DNA of 64,000 bases from JBFMGD01 sp040751775. Its GTDB lineage: Bacteria; Bacillota; Dethiobacteria; DTU022. The DNA lies in NCBI GenBank assembly GCA_040751775.1, contig JBFMGD010000006.1:1-64000 (forward strand). The letters run 5' to 3'. The translations under genes and the position numbers were made by a program. Below are positions 25,259 to 33,246 of the stretch, piece after piece (the first letter of the stretch is position 1; every line of letters begins with the position of its first letter). Below the pieces are notes generated by a model. The model searched no databases. It was given only the letters and a program-made list of their open reading frames with translations, and had not been told where the DNA came from.

Positions 25259-25969
25259 TTAACCGCCGGGGTTGCCTATTTTTAATTGGCCTGGCGGTTG
25301 TTTTTCCAGAACGCCCAGGTTGTGCAAGCTGACGGGCCGGCCTGGTTCGATGATGGCAAATTCATCATCCCATTGTCCCCGGAGCGCTTTTTCGATCAGC
25401 CCTAAAGAGCCTTCGACAACGGTATGGGTCAGGCCCAGTTCGGCGGCGATTTGCTTTGTAACCGGAAGCAGTTCTTCGAGATTGTACGCTCCGGTATTAA
25501 TTACATTTAAACTATGATAGTTGCCCAGCATCATTTGATACAACTTTCTGGTTCGCTCGATGCCGTATTTCTTCAAGCAGTACTGATACTCCGACCACAG
25601 GTTGTTCTCGTGCTGCAGCCACCCGTTGGTCAAGAAATAGGCCATGGCCTTGGCATTGAGGCTGTTGCGCGGTTTGTTGCCGCCCAGCAGCAGGGATATG
25701 CAATCATCCGCTTTGGGGATCACCAGGCTGCTGTTTTCGGAGACGAGATCCAGTATGGAATTGCCGCAGTATCCGAACAGCAGCAGGATGTAATCGGCGT
25801 TGTCAATCCGCCGGATATCGGCCTGGAGTTGTTTTTTCAACCGGTCGGGGTTATTATGCAGCCCCGATTCGACCCAGATGATCGGGAAAGGGGTTTGAAC
25901 GCTGTTGGCAGTAAACAAGACCTCTTCAGAAATAGTTTCGCAGGCTAGAACTACAGTCTTTTTCATCAA
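25259..25969 (-). CDS. DUF1638 protein
   Basis: 236 residues that fit DUF1638: VVLACETISEEV at the start, FGYCGNSILDL near residue 70, DDCISLLLGG, and NTGAYNLEELLPVTKQIA. The fold is unknown to me, and the Cys-containing motifs suggest metal or corrinoid chemistry. In other genomes it sits beside corrinoid methyltransferase genes. Here it is 43 bases upstream of the ASKHA gene and probably co-transcribed with it. Confidence 0.75.
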   Translation of the reverse strand: MMKKTVVLACETISEEVLFTANSVQTPFPIIWVESGLHNNPDRLKKQLQADIRRIDNADYILLLFGYCGNSILDLVSENSSLVIPKADDCISLLLGGNKPRNSLNAKAMAYFLTNGWLQHENNLWSEYQYCLKKYGIERTRKLYQMMLGNYHSLNVINTGAYNLEELLPVTKQIAAELGLTHTVVEGSLGLIEKALRGQWDDEFAIIEPGRPVSLHNLGVLEKQPPGQLKIGNPGG

Positions 25970-26062
25970 TTACCCTCAATTCCGCAACCGGTCTCACAAT
26001 ATCTTGCCATCATTATCTTAACACCTGTGCCCACAGCGGTCAATCAAGGAAGCGTCTGCCGG

Positions 26063-26572
26063 TCAGCCGCCGTGCGGTCCTGTTGCTCCGGTATAAAGAT
26101 AGATCCCCCACAGGATCAGCCGGATGATGACCGGTTGCAGCAGTGTAAACGGGTAGGCTGGAATGTTGCGCATGATCCAGTAAGCGACAATCAAAATAAA
26201 CAGTCCCCAGATCAGAGCGGGGTGAAGGTGCAGGCGGGCCAGTGAACGTCCGGTAAAAGCGGTTAGAGCTTGGGAGACGGTAAATAGAAAGATCATCGGC
26301 AGCGCCAGAACAGTGAGCGGGTTCAGGCGGAAGGCGGCGTAAAGATTTCCACCGGCCAGTTGGATCAAGGCGCTGCGGGTGCCGCAGCCGGGACAATACA
26401 AGCCGGTCAGAGTGCGAAACATGCAGGGCGGTGTGTTGATCACATGGGTATAGGAATTATAAACGAAAAGATAAAAGATCAGCCCTGCGGCGGCAGCGAT
26501 TATAAAAAAACCGAAGATACGCTCATTTTTCGTGTGACGGACCGGGGAAAGCAGGGAGAACTTTCTGGGCAT
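26063..26572 (-). CDS. DUF2752 membrane protein
   Basis: 169 residues with about four membrane helices. The DUF2752 mark is CMFRTLTGLYCPGCGTRSAL followed by GNLYAAFRLNPL. Its function is unknown; the CPGCGTxR motif could bind metal. It is a single-gene unit. Confidence 0.75.
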   Translation of the reverse strand: MPRKFSLLSPVRHTKNERIFGFFIIAAAAGLIFYLFVYNSYTHVINTPPCMFRTLTGLYCPGCGTRSALIQLAGGNLYAAFRLNPLTVLALPMIFLFTVSQALTAFTGRSLARLHLHPALIWGLFILIVAYWIMRNIPAYPFTLLQPVIIRLILWGIYLYTGATGPHGG

Positions 26573-26800
26573 GCCGTTTTCCTCTCTAGAATGTTGCTTT
26601 ATTTCTTACTTCGCTTAATTACCGTTCTAATCCTGCCGTTAAATAAATTGTCGCGCACTCGAGGAGATGCATTGCTGCTTTATCTCTGTATGAACTTAAC
26701 CCGTTTTATTTATGCTAAAGATATCAGACCGTATTTTGACTTCTGAATAGCTAAGTTGTAACAAAATATGTTTGTTAAACAGAGAGGCGGGTGCCGGGCC

Positions 26801-27487
26801 GTGTTTGTGGTAATGTTCCGGACTTTGATTCTTTTTACCATTGTTGTCCTGGCCATGCGGGTCATGGGGAAGAGGCAGATCGGCCAGCTGCAGCCGTATG
26901 AACTGGCCGTATTGATCATGATTTCGGCTTTGGCGGCTATACCGATGGAAGATATCGGGATACCCCTGTTTAACAGTATCATTCCAATCATCTTGCTGAT
27001 GGCTTTTCAGGTGCTGGTTGCCTTTGCCGCCATGAAGAGCGAACGGTTGCGCGCGATCATCAGCGGCCGGCCCAGTATCCTGATCAAAAACGGCATAATC
27101 AATGAACATGAATTGAAGGAGCTGCATGTCAATATCAATGACCTGCTGGAACAGCTGCGGATTGCCGGCTATCCGAATATAGCCGATGTTGAATTCGCCA
27201 TCTTTGAAACCGATGGAGAAATTACCGTTATCCCCAAATCCCAATGCCGCCCCTTGCAGCCGCGGGATATCAACCTGGCCACCAATTATGAAGGGCTGCC
27301 TCACTCCCTGGTAATAGACGGTAACGTCAATTATGAAAACCTGGATAAGGTTAAGTTGGATGAACTATGGTTGAAGGGTGAACTGCGCCAATTCGGGATC
27401 ACCGATATTAAAGATGTTCTCTTTGCCAATCTTGATACTGAAGGCCGGCTCTATTATCAGCTAAAGGAGAAGAAGGATCAGGGATGA
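26801..27487 (+). CDS. YetF/DUF421-family membrane protein
   Basis: About 228 residues: two or three membrane helices, the family motif AMRVMGKRQIGQLQPYELAV, then two cytoplasmic YetF domains (GRPSILIKNGIINEHELKEL, VEFAIFETDGEITVIPKS). GTG 26801 is chosen because the homologous region begins there; an ATG at 26768 has no ribosome site, so the start is uncertain. Relatives occur in spore formers and some are spore-membrane proteins. It overlaps the DUF4363 gene by 4 bases (ATGA). Confidence 0.75.
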   Translation: MFVVMFRTLILFTIVVLAMRVMGKRQIGQLQPYELAVLIMISALAAIPMEDIGIPLFNSIIPIILLMAFQVLVAFAAMKSERLRAIISGRPSILIKNGIINEHELKELHVNINDLLEQLRIAGYPNIADVEFAIFETDGEITVIPKSQCRPLQPRDINLATNYEGLPHSLVIDGNVNYENLDKVKLDELWLKGELRQFGITDIKDVLFANLDTEGRLYYQLKEKKDQG

Positions 27488-27864
27488 GAAGTATCTGGAT
27501 CGCGGTTTCACTTTTAGCGTTCGTTATTGTTGGGGCGACAGTGCTTTTTTTCGTTAGTTCAGGACAGTATCACAGCATGCAGGAAAGTCTGGATCGGATA
27601 CAGCAGGCGGTGCAAGAGGATAATTGGCATGAGGCTGAAAAAGAAGCGAGCCGGTTGGAAGAACGGTGGAACAGGGCGGATGCGACATGGACACCGATCA
27701 TGGATCACCGGCAAGTGGACCGGCTTGATGAGTCGCTGACCAGGGTATTCCACATGGTATGGCAGCAAGAAAAAAAAGAGGCGCTGATTGAAATCGCTGT
27801 GGCAAGGCGATTAATGCGCCGGCTTAAAAATACCGAAGTACCCGATCTGCAAAACGTCTTCTAA
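27484..27864 (+). CDS. DUF4363 protein
   Basis: 126 residues: an N-terminal membrane helix, then a helical domain beginning SLDRIQQAVQEDNWHEAEKEA. It is coupled to the YetF gene by an ATGA overlap, a pairing common in clostridia. No enzyme motif is visible, so a structural or regulatory partner of YetF is the simplest reading. Confidence 0.7.
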   Translation: MRSIWIAVSLLAFVIVGATVLFFVSSGQYHSMQESLDRIQQAVQEDNWHEAEKEASRLEERWNRADATWTPIMDHRQVDRLDESLTRVFHMVWQQEKKEALIEIAVARRLMRRLKNTEVPDLQNVF

Positions 27865-27871
27865 TGATCGA

Positions 27872-29227
27872 TTATAGACCCAACACCATGCGGGCGATCT
27901 GGAAATAGATAATCAGCCCCAGGGCGTCGACCACGGTAGTGATCATGGGGGCGGAAAAGACTGCCGGGTCGAGTCCGAGCCGCTTGCCAATGATCGGCAT
28001 GAGCGCGCCGAAGGTGGAGCTGACTGTAACCACGACGACGATCGTGGCCGACACAATCAAGCCTACTTCCAGGCGGTTTTTCTGGGCGAGAGTCCAGGCC
28101 AAACCGATAGCGGCCATGGCCAAGCCCAGGAACAGGCCAAGACGCATCTCTCTCCAGATCACCTTAAAGAAGTCCTTCACGGTTACATCACCCACCGCTA
28201 CGGCCCGGATAATCGTGGTGGAAGTCTGGGCGCCGGCGTTCCCGCCGGTGTCGATCAGGAGGGGAATAAAGAAGGCGAGAGTGACAAGCTGGGCGAGGAC
28301 CTCTTCGTAATGCTTAAGAATGTTGCTGGTAATCGTGCCGGCGAAAAAGAGCAACAGCAGCCAGACGATGCGCTTGCGAAAAACGCCGAAAATACCGGAC
28401 TGCAGATAAGGAGTATCCAGGGGTTGGCTGCCGCCCAAAAGCTGGATATCCTCGGTGGCCTCTTCTTCAATAATATCAAGAACGTCATCCACGGTCAGGA
28501 TGCCGGCCATCTTGCCGCTGTAACTGACCACGGGCACGGCTACCAGGTCGTACTGAGCCAGCAGCCGGGCGGCCTCTTCCTGGTCCAACTCCGCCGGCAC
28601 CGAGATTACTTTGCTGTTCATGATGTATTCCAGTTGTGTTTCCGGCGCCGCCAGGATCAACTCTCTTAGTGAAAGTACGCCGACAAGCTCTCCCCGGGGG
28701 CCGAGGACATAAATATAGTTGTATATTTCCGCTTTTTCGCCCACCTTGCGCAGGTGATCCAGGGTTCGTTCAACGGTCCACCACCGCCGGGCGGCAATAT
28801 AATCCACGTTGGCCAGGCTGCCGGCGCTGTTTTCGGGATACGACATCTGGTTGCGGATTTGCGTCTTGAAGGGGTCTTGCAAAGCGTCAAACAGCCGCTC
28901 TGTTTGCCGTGGATGAATGGCGGTAAAAAGCTGGACCACGGCGTCACTGGACATATGGTTGAGGATCTCCACCTTGTCGTTAATTACCATGTTGTCCAGA
29001 AAGTGATACTGCTCGGAAGGTTCAAAGTGTTCGAGCGTTTCGGCGGCAGTTTCAGGGGGAATAGTTTGCAGCAGGCGAAGCTGTTCGTCCTGTTCCAGAT
29101 TTTCAATAATCATGGATAAGTCATAAGGCTGCAGGTCATCAACCAGATTAATCAGGTCATCGTAAGACCCGTCCGGGCTCAGCAGAGTACGCAGTTGTTC
29201 AACCAGCTTTGAATCTTGAAAAGACAT
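27872..29227 (-). CDS. mgtE: Magnesium transporter MgtE
   Basis: 451 residues with the full MgtE layout: an N-terminal superhelical domain, two CBS domains at about 140-260 (ending in VVSYSGKMAGILTVDDVLDI), a plug helix and five membrane helices with LLIDTGGNAGAQTSTTIIRA at the pore. It takes up Mg2+ and closes when cytoplasmic Mg2+ binds the N and CBS domains. AAGGAGG precedes ATG 29227. The leader has a strong promoter and a candidate leader peptide but no recognisable M-box. Confidence 0.93.
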   Translation of the reverse strand: MSFQDSKLVEQLRTLLSPDGSYDDLINLVDDLQPYDLSMIIENLEQDEQLRLLQTIPPETAAETLEHFEPSEQYHFLDNMVINDKVEILNHMSSDAVVQLFTAIHPRQTERLFDALQDPFKTQIRNQMSYPENSAGSLANVDYIAARRWWTVERTLDHLRKVGEKAEIYNYIYVLGPRGELVGVLSLRELILAAPETQLEYIMNSKVISVPAELDQEEAARLLAQYDLVAVPVVSYSGKMAGILTVDDVLDIIEEEATEDIQLLGGSQPLDTPYLQSGIFGVFRKRIVWLLLLFFAGTITSNILKHYEEVLAQLVTLAFFIPLLIDTGGNAGAQTSTTIIRAVAVGDVTVKDFFKVIWREMRLGLFLGLAMAAIGLAWTLAQKNRLEVGLIVSATIVVVVTVSSTFGALMPIIGKRLGLDPAVFSAPMITTVVDALGLIIYFQIARMVLGL

Positions 29228-29321
29228 GAGAAGGCGCCTCCTTTGCAGGGTGGTGTTGTGGCATAAACAGCGCTTGGTCCAACGTTATTTTTTCCGGACT
29301 AGGGTAATCGTCGACGTCCAC
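29199..29321 (-). CDS. Candidate leader peptide overlapping the mgtE start
   Basis: A 40-codon frame begins at GTG 29321, about 23 bases into the transcript predicted from the promoter at 29351-29379, and has GGGAGGTGG upstream. It ends 29 bases inside mgtE in another frame. The N-terminus VDVDDYPSPEK is rich in acidic residues and proline. In Salmonella mgtL such a sequence destabilises ribosomes when Mg2+ is low. I infer a possible regulatory leader; the frame could also be chance. Confidence 0.4.
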   Translation of the reverse strand: MDVDDYPSPEKITLDQALFMPQHHPAKEAPSHVFSRFKAG

Positions 29322-29350
29322 AACTCCACCTCCCTTCCCATGCTGGGTTA

Positions 29351-29379
29351 AGTATAATTCTATTGACACGGTTTGACAA
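29351..29379 (-). promoter_or_regulatory. Sigma-A promoter of mgtE
   Basis: On the minus strand TTGTCA, a 17-base spacer and TATACT. The predicted start near 29344 leaves a leader of about 117 bases before mgtE. Confidence 0.7.
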
Positions 29380-29440
29380 TAAGCAAACTCGACCGGAATA
29401 AAAAAAACAACTCTTAAAAGTAGCAGTTGCTTGGTGGTTA

Positions 29441-29515
29441 TGGTGCGCCCGCAGGGATTCGAACCCCGACTTCAGGCTCCGGAGGCCTGCGTGATATCCC
29501 TTTCACTACGGGCGC
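29441..29515 (-). tRNA. tRNA-Arg (anticodon CCG)
   Basis: On the minus strand the acceptor GCGCCCG pairs with CGGGCGC, followed by A and an encoded CCA (75 bases in all). The D arm is GTGA/TCAC. The anticodon arm CAGGC-CTCCGGA-GCCTG gives anticodon CCG (codon CGG). The T arm CGGGG-TTCGAAT-CCCTG is complete. Confidence 0.95.
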
Positions 29516-29672
29516 GAGCTTGGCTGCAACTGCTATAATACCACTTCAGCCCGGTGAAGTCAACACTACCGGGCGCGCAGGCGTTATGGCGATATATGGA
29601 TATACTATTTTAATTCAGCCCGCAATGTTACGAGTATCGGCATCCTGGAATTTGGCAAGAACATCTCAGGGC

Positions 29673-29700
29673 ATTCTAAATTCTGACTCCTGAATTCTAA
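29673..29700. repeat. AT-rich dispersed repeat copy
   Basis: ATTCTAAATTCTGACTCCTG followed by AATTCTAA; the clearest copy of the repeat family also seen at 1511-1540. Confidence 0.5.
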
Positions 29701-29800
29701 AATACTGAAGTAGTAAATACTGATGTTTGGTAAAAGCTTGAACGGGAAACATATGATTGGGGTAACGCTTTTTAATCAGGTGGTCTAGGAGGCAGAGCGG

Positions 29801-30889
29801 TTGTCCCACTTATTATATTTGATTCGGCCGGCGGAAGGAGGCATGAGGGGGCACCTGCAGTCCCTTTTGAATTATTTCAGCGCCGGTATGAAGCTGCATC
29901 TGGCTGCGCCGGAGGATACCCAGCTCGACATACCTTCAACCGCCGGCACAAGGATAAATTTGCCGCTCGGAACCGGTTTAAATCCGGCGCATGATCTGAG
30001 GTCATTTTGGCGTTTTTATCGTATTCTGCGTGAGATTAGGCCTGCCCTGCTTCATATCCATGGCTTTAAAGCGGCTCTAATCGGCGCTCCGGCGGCACGG
30101 CTGGCCGGGACGCCTCTCGTCATTACAGTGCATAACTACCCGGCCGATCTGACCGGACAGCGGTTCATACCGCATCTGTCGATACTGCCGGGGTTGAGGA
30201 AGGCCCGCTATATTGCTGTTTCGCATGCCCTGGCCCGGGAGCTAACCGGATGGGGGGTTAATCCGTCCCTGATTACTGTAATTCATAACGGAATCGAACC
30301 CGCACCCTTCGAAAAGGCCGCTGCACTCAGATGCGCCGGCCGCGTTGGCAGCGGTGCAGTTGTCGGAACGGTCGCCCGCCTGGTTTCCCAGAAAGGGCTG
30401 GATTATTTTCTGCAAGCCGCAGTTCGGCTTGCGGTGCGCTACCCTAAAATGCGTTTTCTTGTTGCCGGGGACGGGCCGGAGCGGGATAAGCTCCGAAACC
30501 TGGCCCGTCGGTTGGGTCTGGGCGAGAAAATGCATTTTGCCGGGTATTCTTCGCAAATTGCAACCCATCTGGCCGCGATGGATATCTTTGTCTTGCCTTC
30601 TCTGACGGAGGGGCTGGCTACCTCACTTCTTGAGGCCCAGGCAGCGGGCTGTGCCGTGGTGGCGGCACGGGTCGGCGGGGTGCCGGAGGTGGTCGAGGAC
30701 GGCAGAACCGGTTTACTGGTTCCACCCGCTGACGGCGCGGCGCTGGCGGCGGCGGTGGTTTCACTCGTGGAAAATCCCCTTCTGGCTGTCCGCCTGGCCC
30801 GGGCCGGGCAAGAAAATGTGAAGATGCAGTTTTCCTTGCAAGCCATGCTTGGCCGGACGGCGGCGGTATATGAAGAGATAATCAGGTAA
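29801..30889 (+). CDS. Glycosyltransferase family 4
   Basis: 362 residues from TTG 29801 (AGGAGG upstream). Two Rossmann-like halves in GT-B arrangement: an acceptor half with LLHIHGFKAALIGAPAARL and HNYPADL, and a nucleotide-sugar half with VGTVARLVSQKGLDYFLQA, FLVAGDGPERDKL and the E-x7-E segment LTEGLATSLLEAQAAG. It transfers a sugar from a nucleotide donor to an unknown acceptor. It is first in a rightward run with a large membrane protein and the YfmF/YfmH genes. Confidence 0.85.
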   Translation: MSHLLYLIRPAEGGMRGHLQSLLNYFSAGMKLHLAAPEDTQLDIPSTAGTRINLPLGTGLNPAHDLRSFWRFYRILREIRPALLHIHGFKAALIGAPAARLAGTPLVITVHNYPADLTGQRFIPHLSILPGLRKARYIAVSHALARELTGWGVNPSLITVIHNGIEPAPFEKAAALRCAGRVGSGAVVGTVARLVSQKGLDYFLQAAVRLAVRYPKMRFLVAGDGPERDKLRNLARRLGLGEKMHFAGYSSQIATHLAAMDIFVLPSLTEGLATSLLEAQAAGCAVVAARVGGVPEVVEDGRTGLLVPPADGAALAAAVVSLVENPLLAVRLARAGQENVKMQFSLQAMLGRTAAVYEEIIR

Positions 30890-30931
30890 GGATAAATAAG
30901 GATACAAAACTAAAATTAGCGAGGCCTCTAG

Positions 30932-33208
30932 ATGAGCGATTTGGTACGCCGCTTGATTCCCGCCATTACGGCGGCAGTGATCACTCTATTTGCGGCGCTT
31001 ATGATCAACGGCTGGAACCGGGCTCATGTGATCGATGAACTGCCGGTTGAAGAGGCCGGCGGGGCAGAGCGGCGGGTTATCTTGCTGGTTGTGGACCGTC
31101 TTGGTTACCGGGAGTTGTACGCCGGTGCCGGAGAGCGGCTGATCAGATTATTGGAACAAGGCGCCCTGGCGTTAATGAATGTGCGCAGCGGGCGATCGGG
31201 CAGTGAAAGCGGTTATTTAAGCCTGGGAGCGTCGGCCAGGGCGGTTGCCGGATCGGAGGGCGGCCAGGCATTTAACCGGCAGGAACAGGTGGAAGGAGTG
31301 CCGGCCGAGCTACTTTACCGGCGTCTTACCGGCAAGCACGTGCTGGGAGAGGTGATCCATCTGCATGCTTATAGCTTGCAAGAAAAAAACAGCGCCCTCG
31401 ATTACCCGGTTACCGTGGGACGCTTGGGACAGTTGTTGTCGGATGCCGGTTTAACAGCGGCTGTAGTCGGAAATGCCGACACCACGGCTCCGGGGCGCGG
31501 CGCGGTGATGATCGCGATGGACCGGGCGGGACAGGTTCCCCTGGGAACGGTGGGCTCATCCGTGCTGGTAGAGGATCCTTTATTTCCTTTCGGTAAGCGC
31601 GCCGACCCGGTAAAGACCGCCGCTGCCACCGGGGTATACCTGGAACGCGCGCACCTGGTGGTGGTCGATTTTGGTGATTTTAGCCGGCTGGATCAGTATT
31701 GGACGCAGCTGGCTCCGGCGCAGCGCCTCGCTGTATTCAGCGCGGCCATGGAAAATCTTGATCAACTGTTGGCCGGCCTGCTGCCGCTCGTGAAGGATAA
31801 TACGGTATTGGTTATGGTTACACCTTCTACCCCGTGTAACCGGCCCGGGGGAAGCGAGGAGCTGGCTACGCTGATCTGGGTTTCAGCCGGCGGGCCGGGA
31901 CCGGGCCTGTTTTTCAGTCCGACTACCCGCCGGCCGGGGCTGATTACGAATACCGATCTGGCGCCGCTAATTTACTCTTACTTGCGTAGAGACTCACCGT
32001 CAGTTTCCGGAGGACAAAGTATCGGTCTGATCAGTGTTGCTGATCCGCCGGGTTTGCTGGCTCGATTCTCAGAACGGGTGGAACTGATCTATCGCCAGCG
32101 CCCTCCTTTACTTAAAAGTTACATTCTGGTGATGATTATCACCCTGCTGGCCGCTTTAACCGGGTTGGCGCTGCGGCTGAAATTCACGATGCGCCTGGTC
32201 TTGATCCTGGATGCTTTAATGCTTGTACCCCTGGTCCTGGTGGTGCTGCCCGGCCTGATCCGTTTCCCCCTGCCGACGGTATTATTAAGCGGCGCGGTTT
32301 TTGCGGGATCAACCTTGCTGCTTGTTTTAGTCCTACATCCAATTAAAGGAAAAGGGCGTTACCTGTTCTACACGGTGATCGGCCTGGCTACCGCCCTGGT
32401 GATCATCGGAGACACTTTGACGGGGGCGCAACTGCAGCAGGCTTCATTATTGGGATACGATCCGATCGCCGGGGCGCGTTTCTACGGTGTCGGAAACGAA
32501 TACATGGGGGTGTTGATCGGCTCGACGGTCCTGGGGACAACCGCCCTGGCGGCGGTGGCGGATCAAGGTCACCGGTCCCTGATCGTATTGACCTTCTTGC
32601 CTTTTTACGGCTTGATCATTCTCCTGCTCGCCGCACCGCAGTTCGGCGCAAATTTCGGAGGGACCATCGCGGCTGCGGTTGCGTTTGGGACAGCCTGGGC
32701 GGGCATGGCGGGCCTGATCAGCCGGTGGCGGGACCTCGGTTTAACGATTATATTTTTTTTACTTTTCGCCGCGGCCATGTTATGGGTCTTTAACCTTTTC
32801 TGGCAGCCTCCGCTGCCTTCTCATTTGGGCAACTTCGGGCAGATGGTCGGCAGCCGCGGTTTGGAAGGCTTGTGGGAGACGGCCCAACGCAAATTGAGCA
32901 TGAACTGGCGGTTAATCCGTTATTCGATCTGGAGCCGTGCCTTTTTAACCCTGCTGGGGTTGCTGGTGGTGCTGTTCTTCTACCCCCTCGGTTTATTGCG
33001 GCGATTGAAAGAAGAACAGCCTGACCTGCTTAACGTCGCCGCTGCGGCTGTAACCGGCAGCACCGCGGCCTTACTGCTCAATGACTCGGGGATTGTGGCC
33101 GCGGCGACCATTTTGCTCTATGCCGCCCCTCCCGTGCTGATTGCAATTATGAGCCGGGTGCTTGACGCGGGTTTTAAAACGGGCGGGCAGGATAATCCGG
33201 CTCGTTGA
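30932..33208 (+). CDS. Large membrane protein with alkaline-phosphatase-like extracellular domain
   Basis: 758 residues: one N-terminal membrane helix, an alpha/beta domain of about 330 residues, then about ten membrane helices. The outer domain starts RRVILLVVDRLGYRELY and includes VVVDFGDFSRLDQY, which resembles the alkaline phosphatase/sulfatase superfamily, but the usual metal ligands are not obvious, so activity is uncertain. The gene lies between a GT4 gene and YfmF and overlaps the next frame. A role in moving or modifying an envelope glycoconjugate is only a guess. Confidence 0.6.
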   Translation: MSDLVRRLIPAITAAVITLFAALMINGWNRAHVIDELPVEEAGGAERRVILLVVDRLGYRELYAGAGERLIRLLEQGALALMNVRSGRSGSESGYLSLGASARAVAGSEGGQAFNRQEQVEGVPAELLYRRLTGKHVLGEVIHLHAYSLQEKNSALDYPVTVGRLGQLLSDAGLTAAVVGNADTTAPGRGAVMIAMDRAGQVPLGTVGSSVLVEDPLFPFGKRADPVKTAAATGVYLERAHLVVVDFGDFSRLDQYWTQLAPAQRLAVFSAAMENLDQLLAGLLPLVKDNTVLVMVTPSTPCNRPGGSEELATLIWVSAGGPGPGLFFSPTTRRPGLITNTDLAPLIYSYLRRDSPSVSGGQSIGLISVADPPGLLARFSERVELIYRQRPPLLKSYILVMIITLLAALTGLALRLKFTMRLVLILDALMLVPLVLVVLPGLIRFPLPTVLLSGAVFAGSTLLLVLVLHPIKGKGRYLFYTVIGLATALVIIGDTLTGAQLQQASLLGYDPIAGARFYGVGNEYMGVLIGSTVLGTTALAAVADQGHRSLIVLTFLPFYGLIILLLAAPQFGANFGGTIAAAVAFGTAWAGMAGLISRWRDLGLTIIFFLLFAAAMLWVFNLFWQPPLPSHLGNFGQMVGSRGLEGLWETAQRKLSMNWRLIRYSIWSRAFLTLLGLLVVLFFYPLGLLRRLKEEQPDLLNVAAAAVTGSTAALLLNDSGIVAAATILLYAAPPVLIAIMSRVLDAGFKTGGQDNPAR

Positions 33209-33246
33209 TGGAATATCTAACCAGAACTGAAAAGGAGGTCCGCTAT

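Noticed and set aside
29228..29350. M-box Mg2+ riboswitch upstream of mgtE
   Set aside because: None of the conserved M-box segments are found in the roughly 117-base leader.
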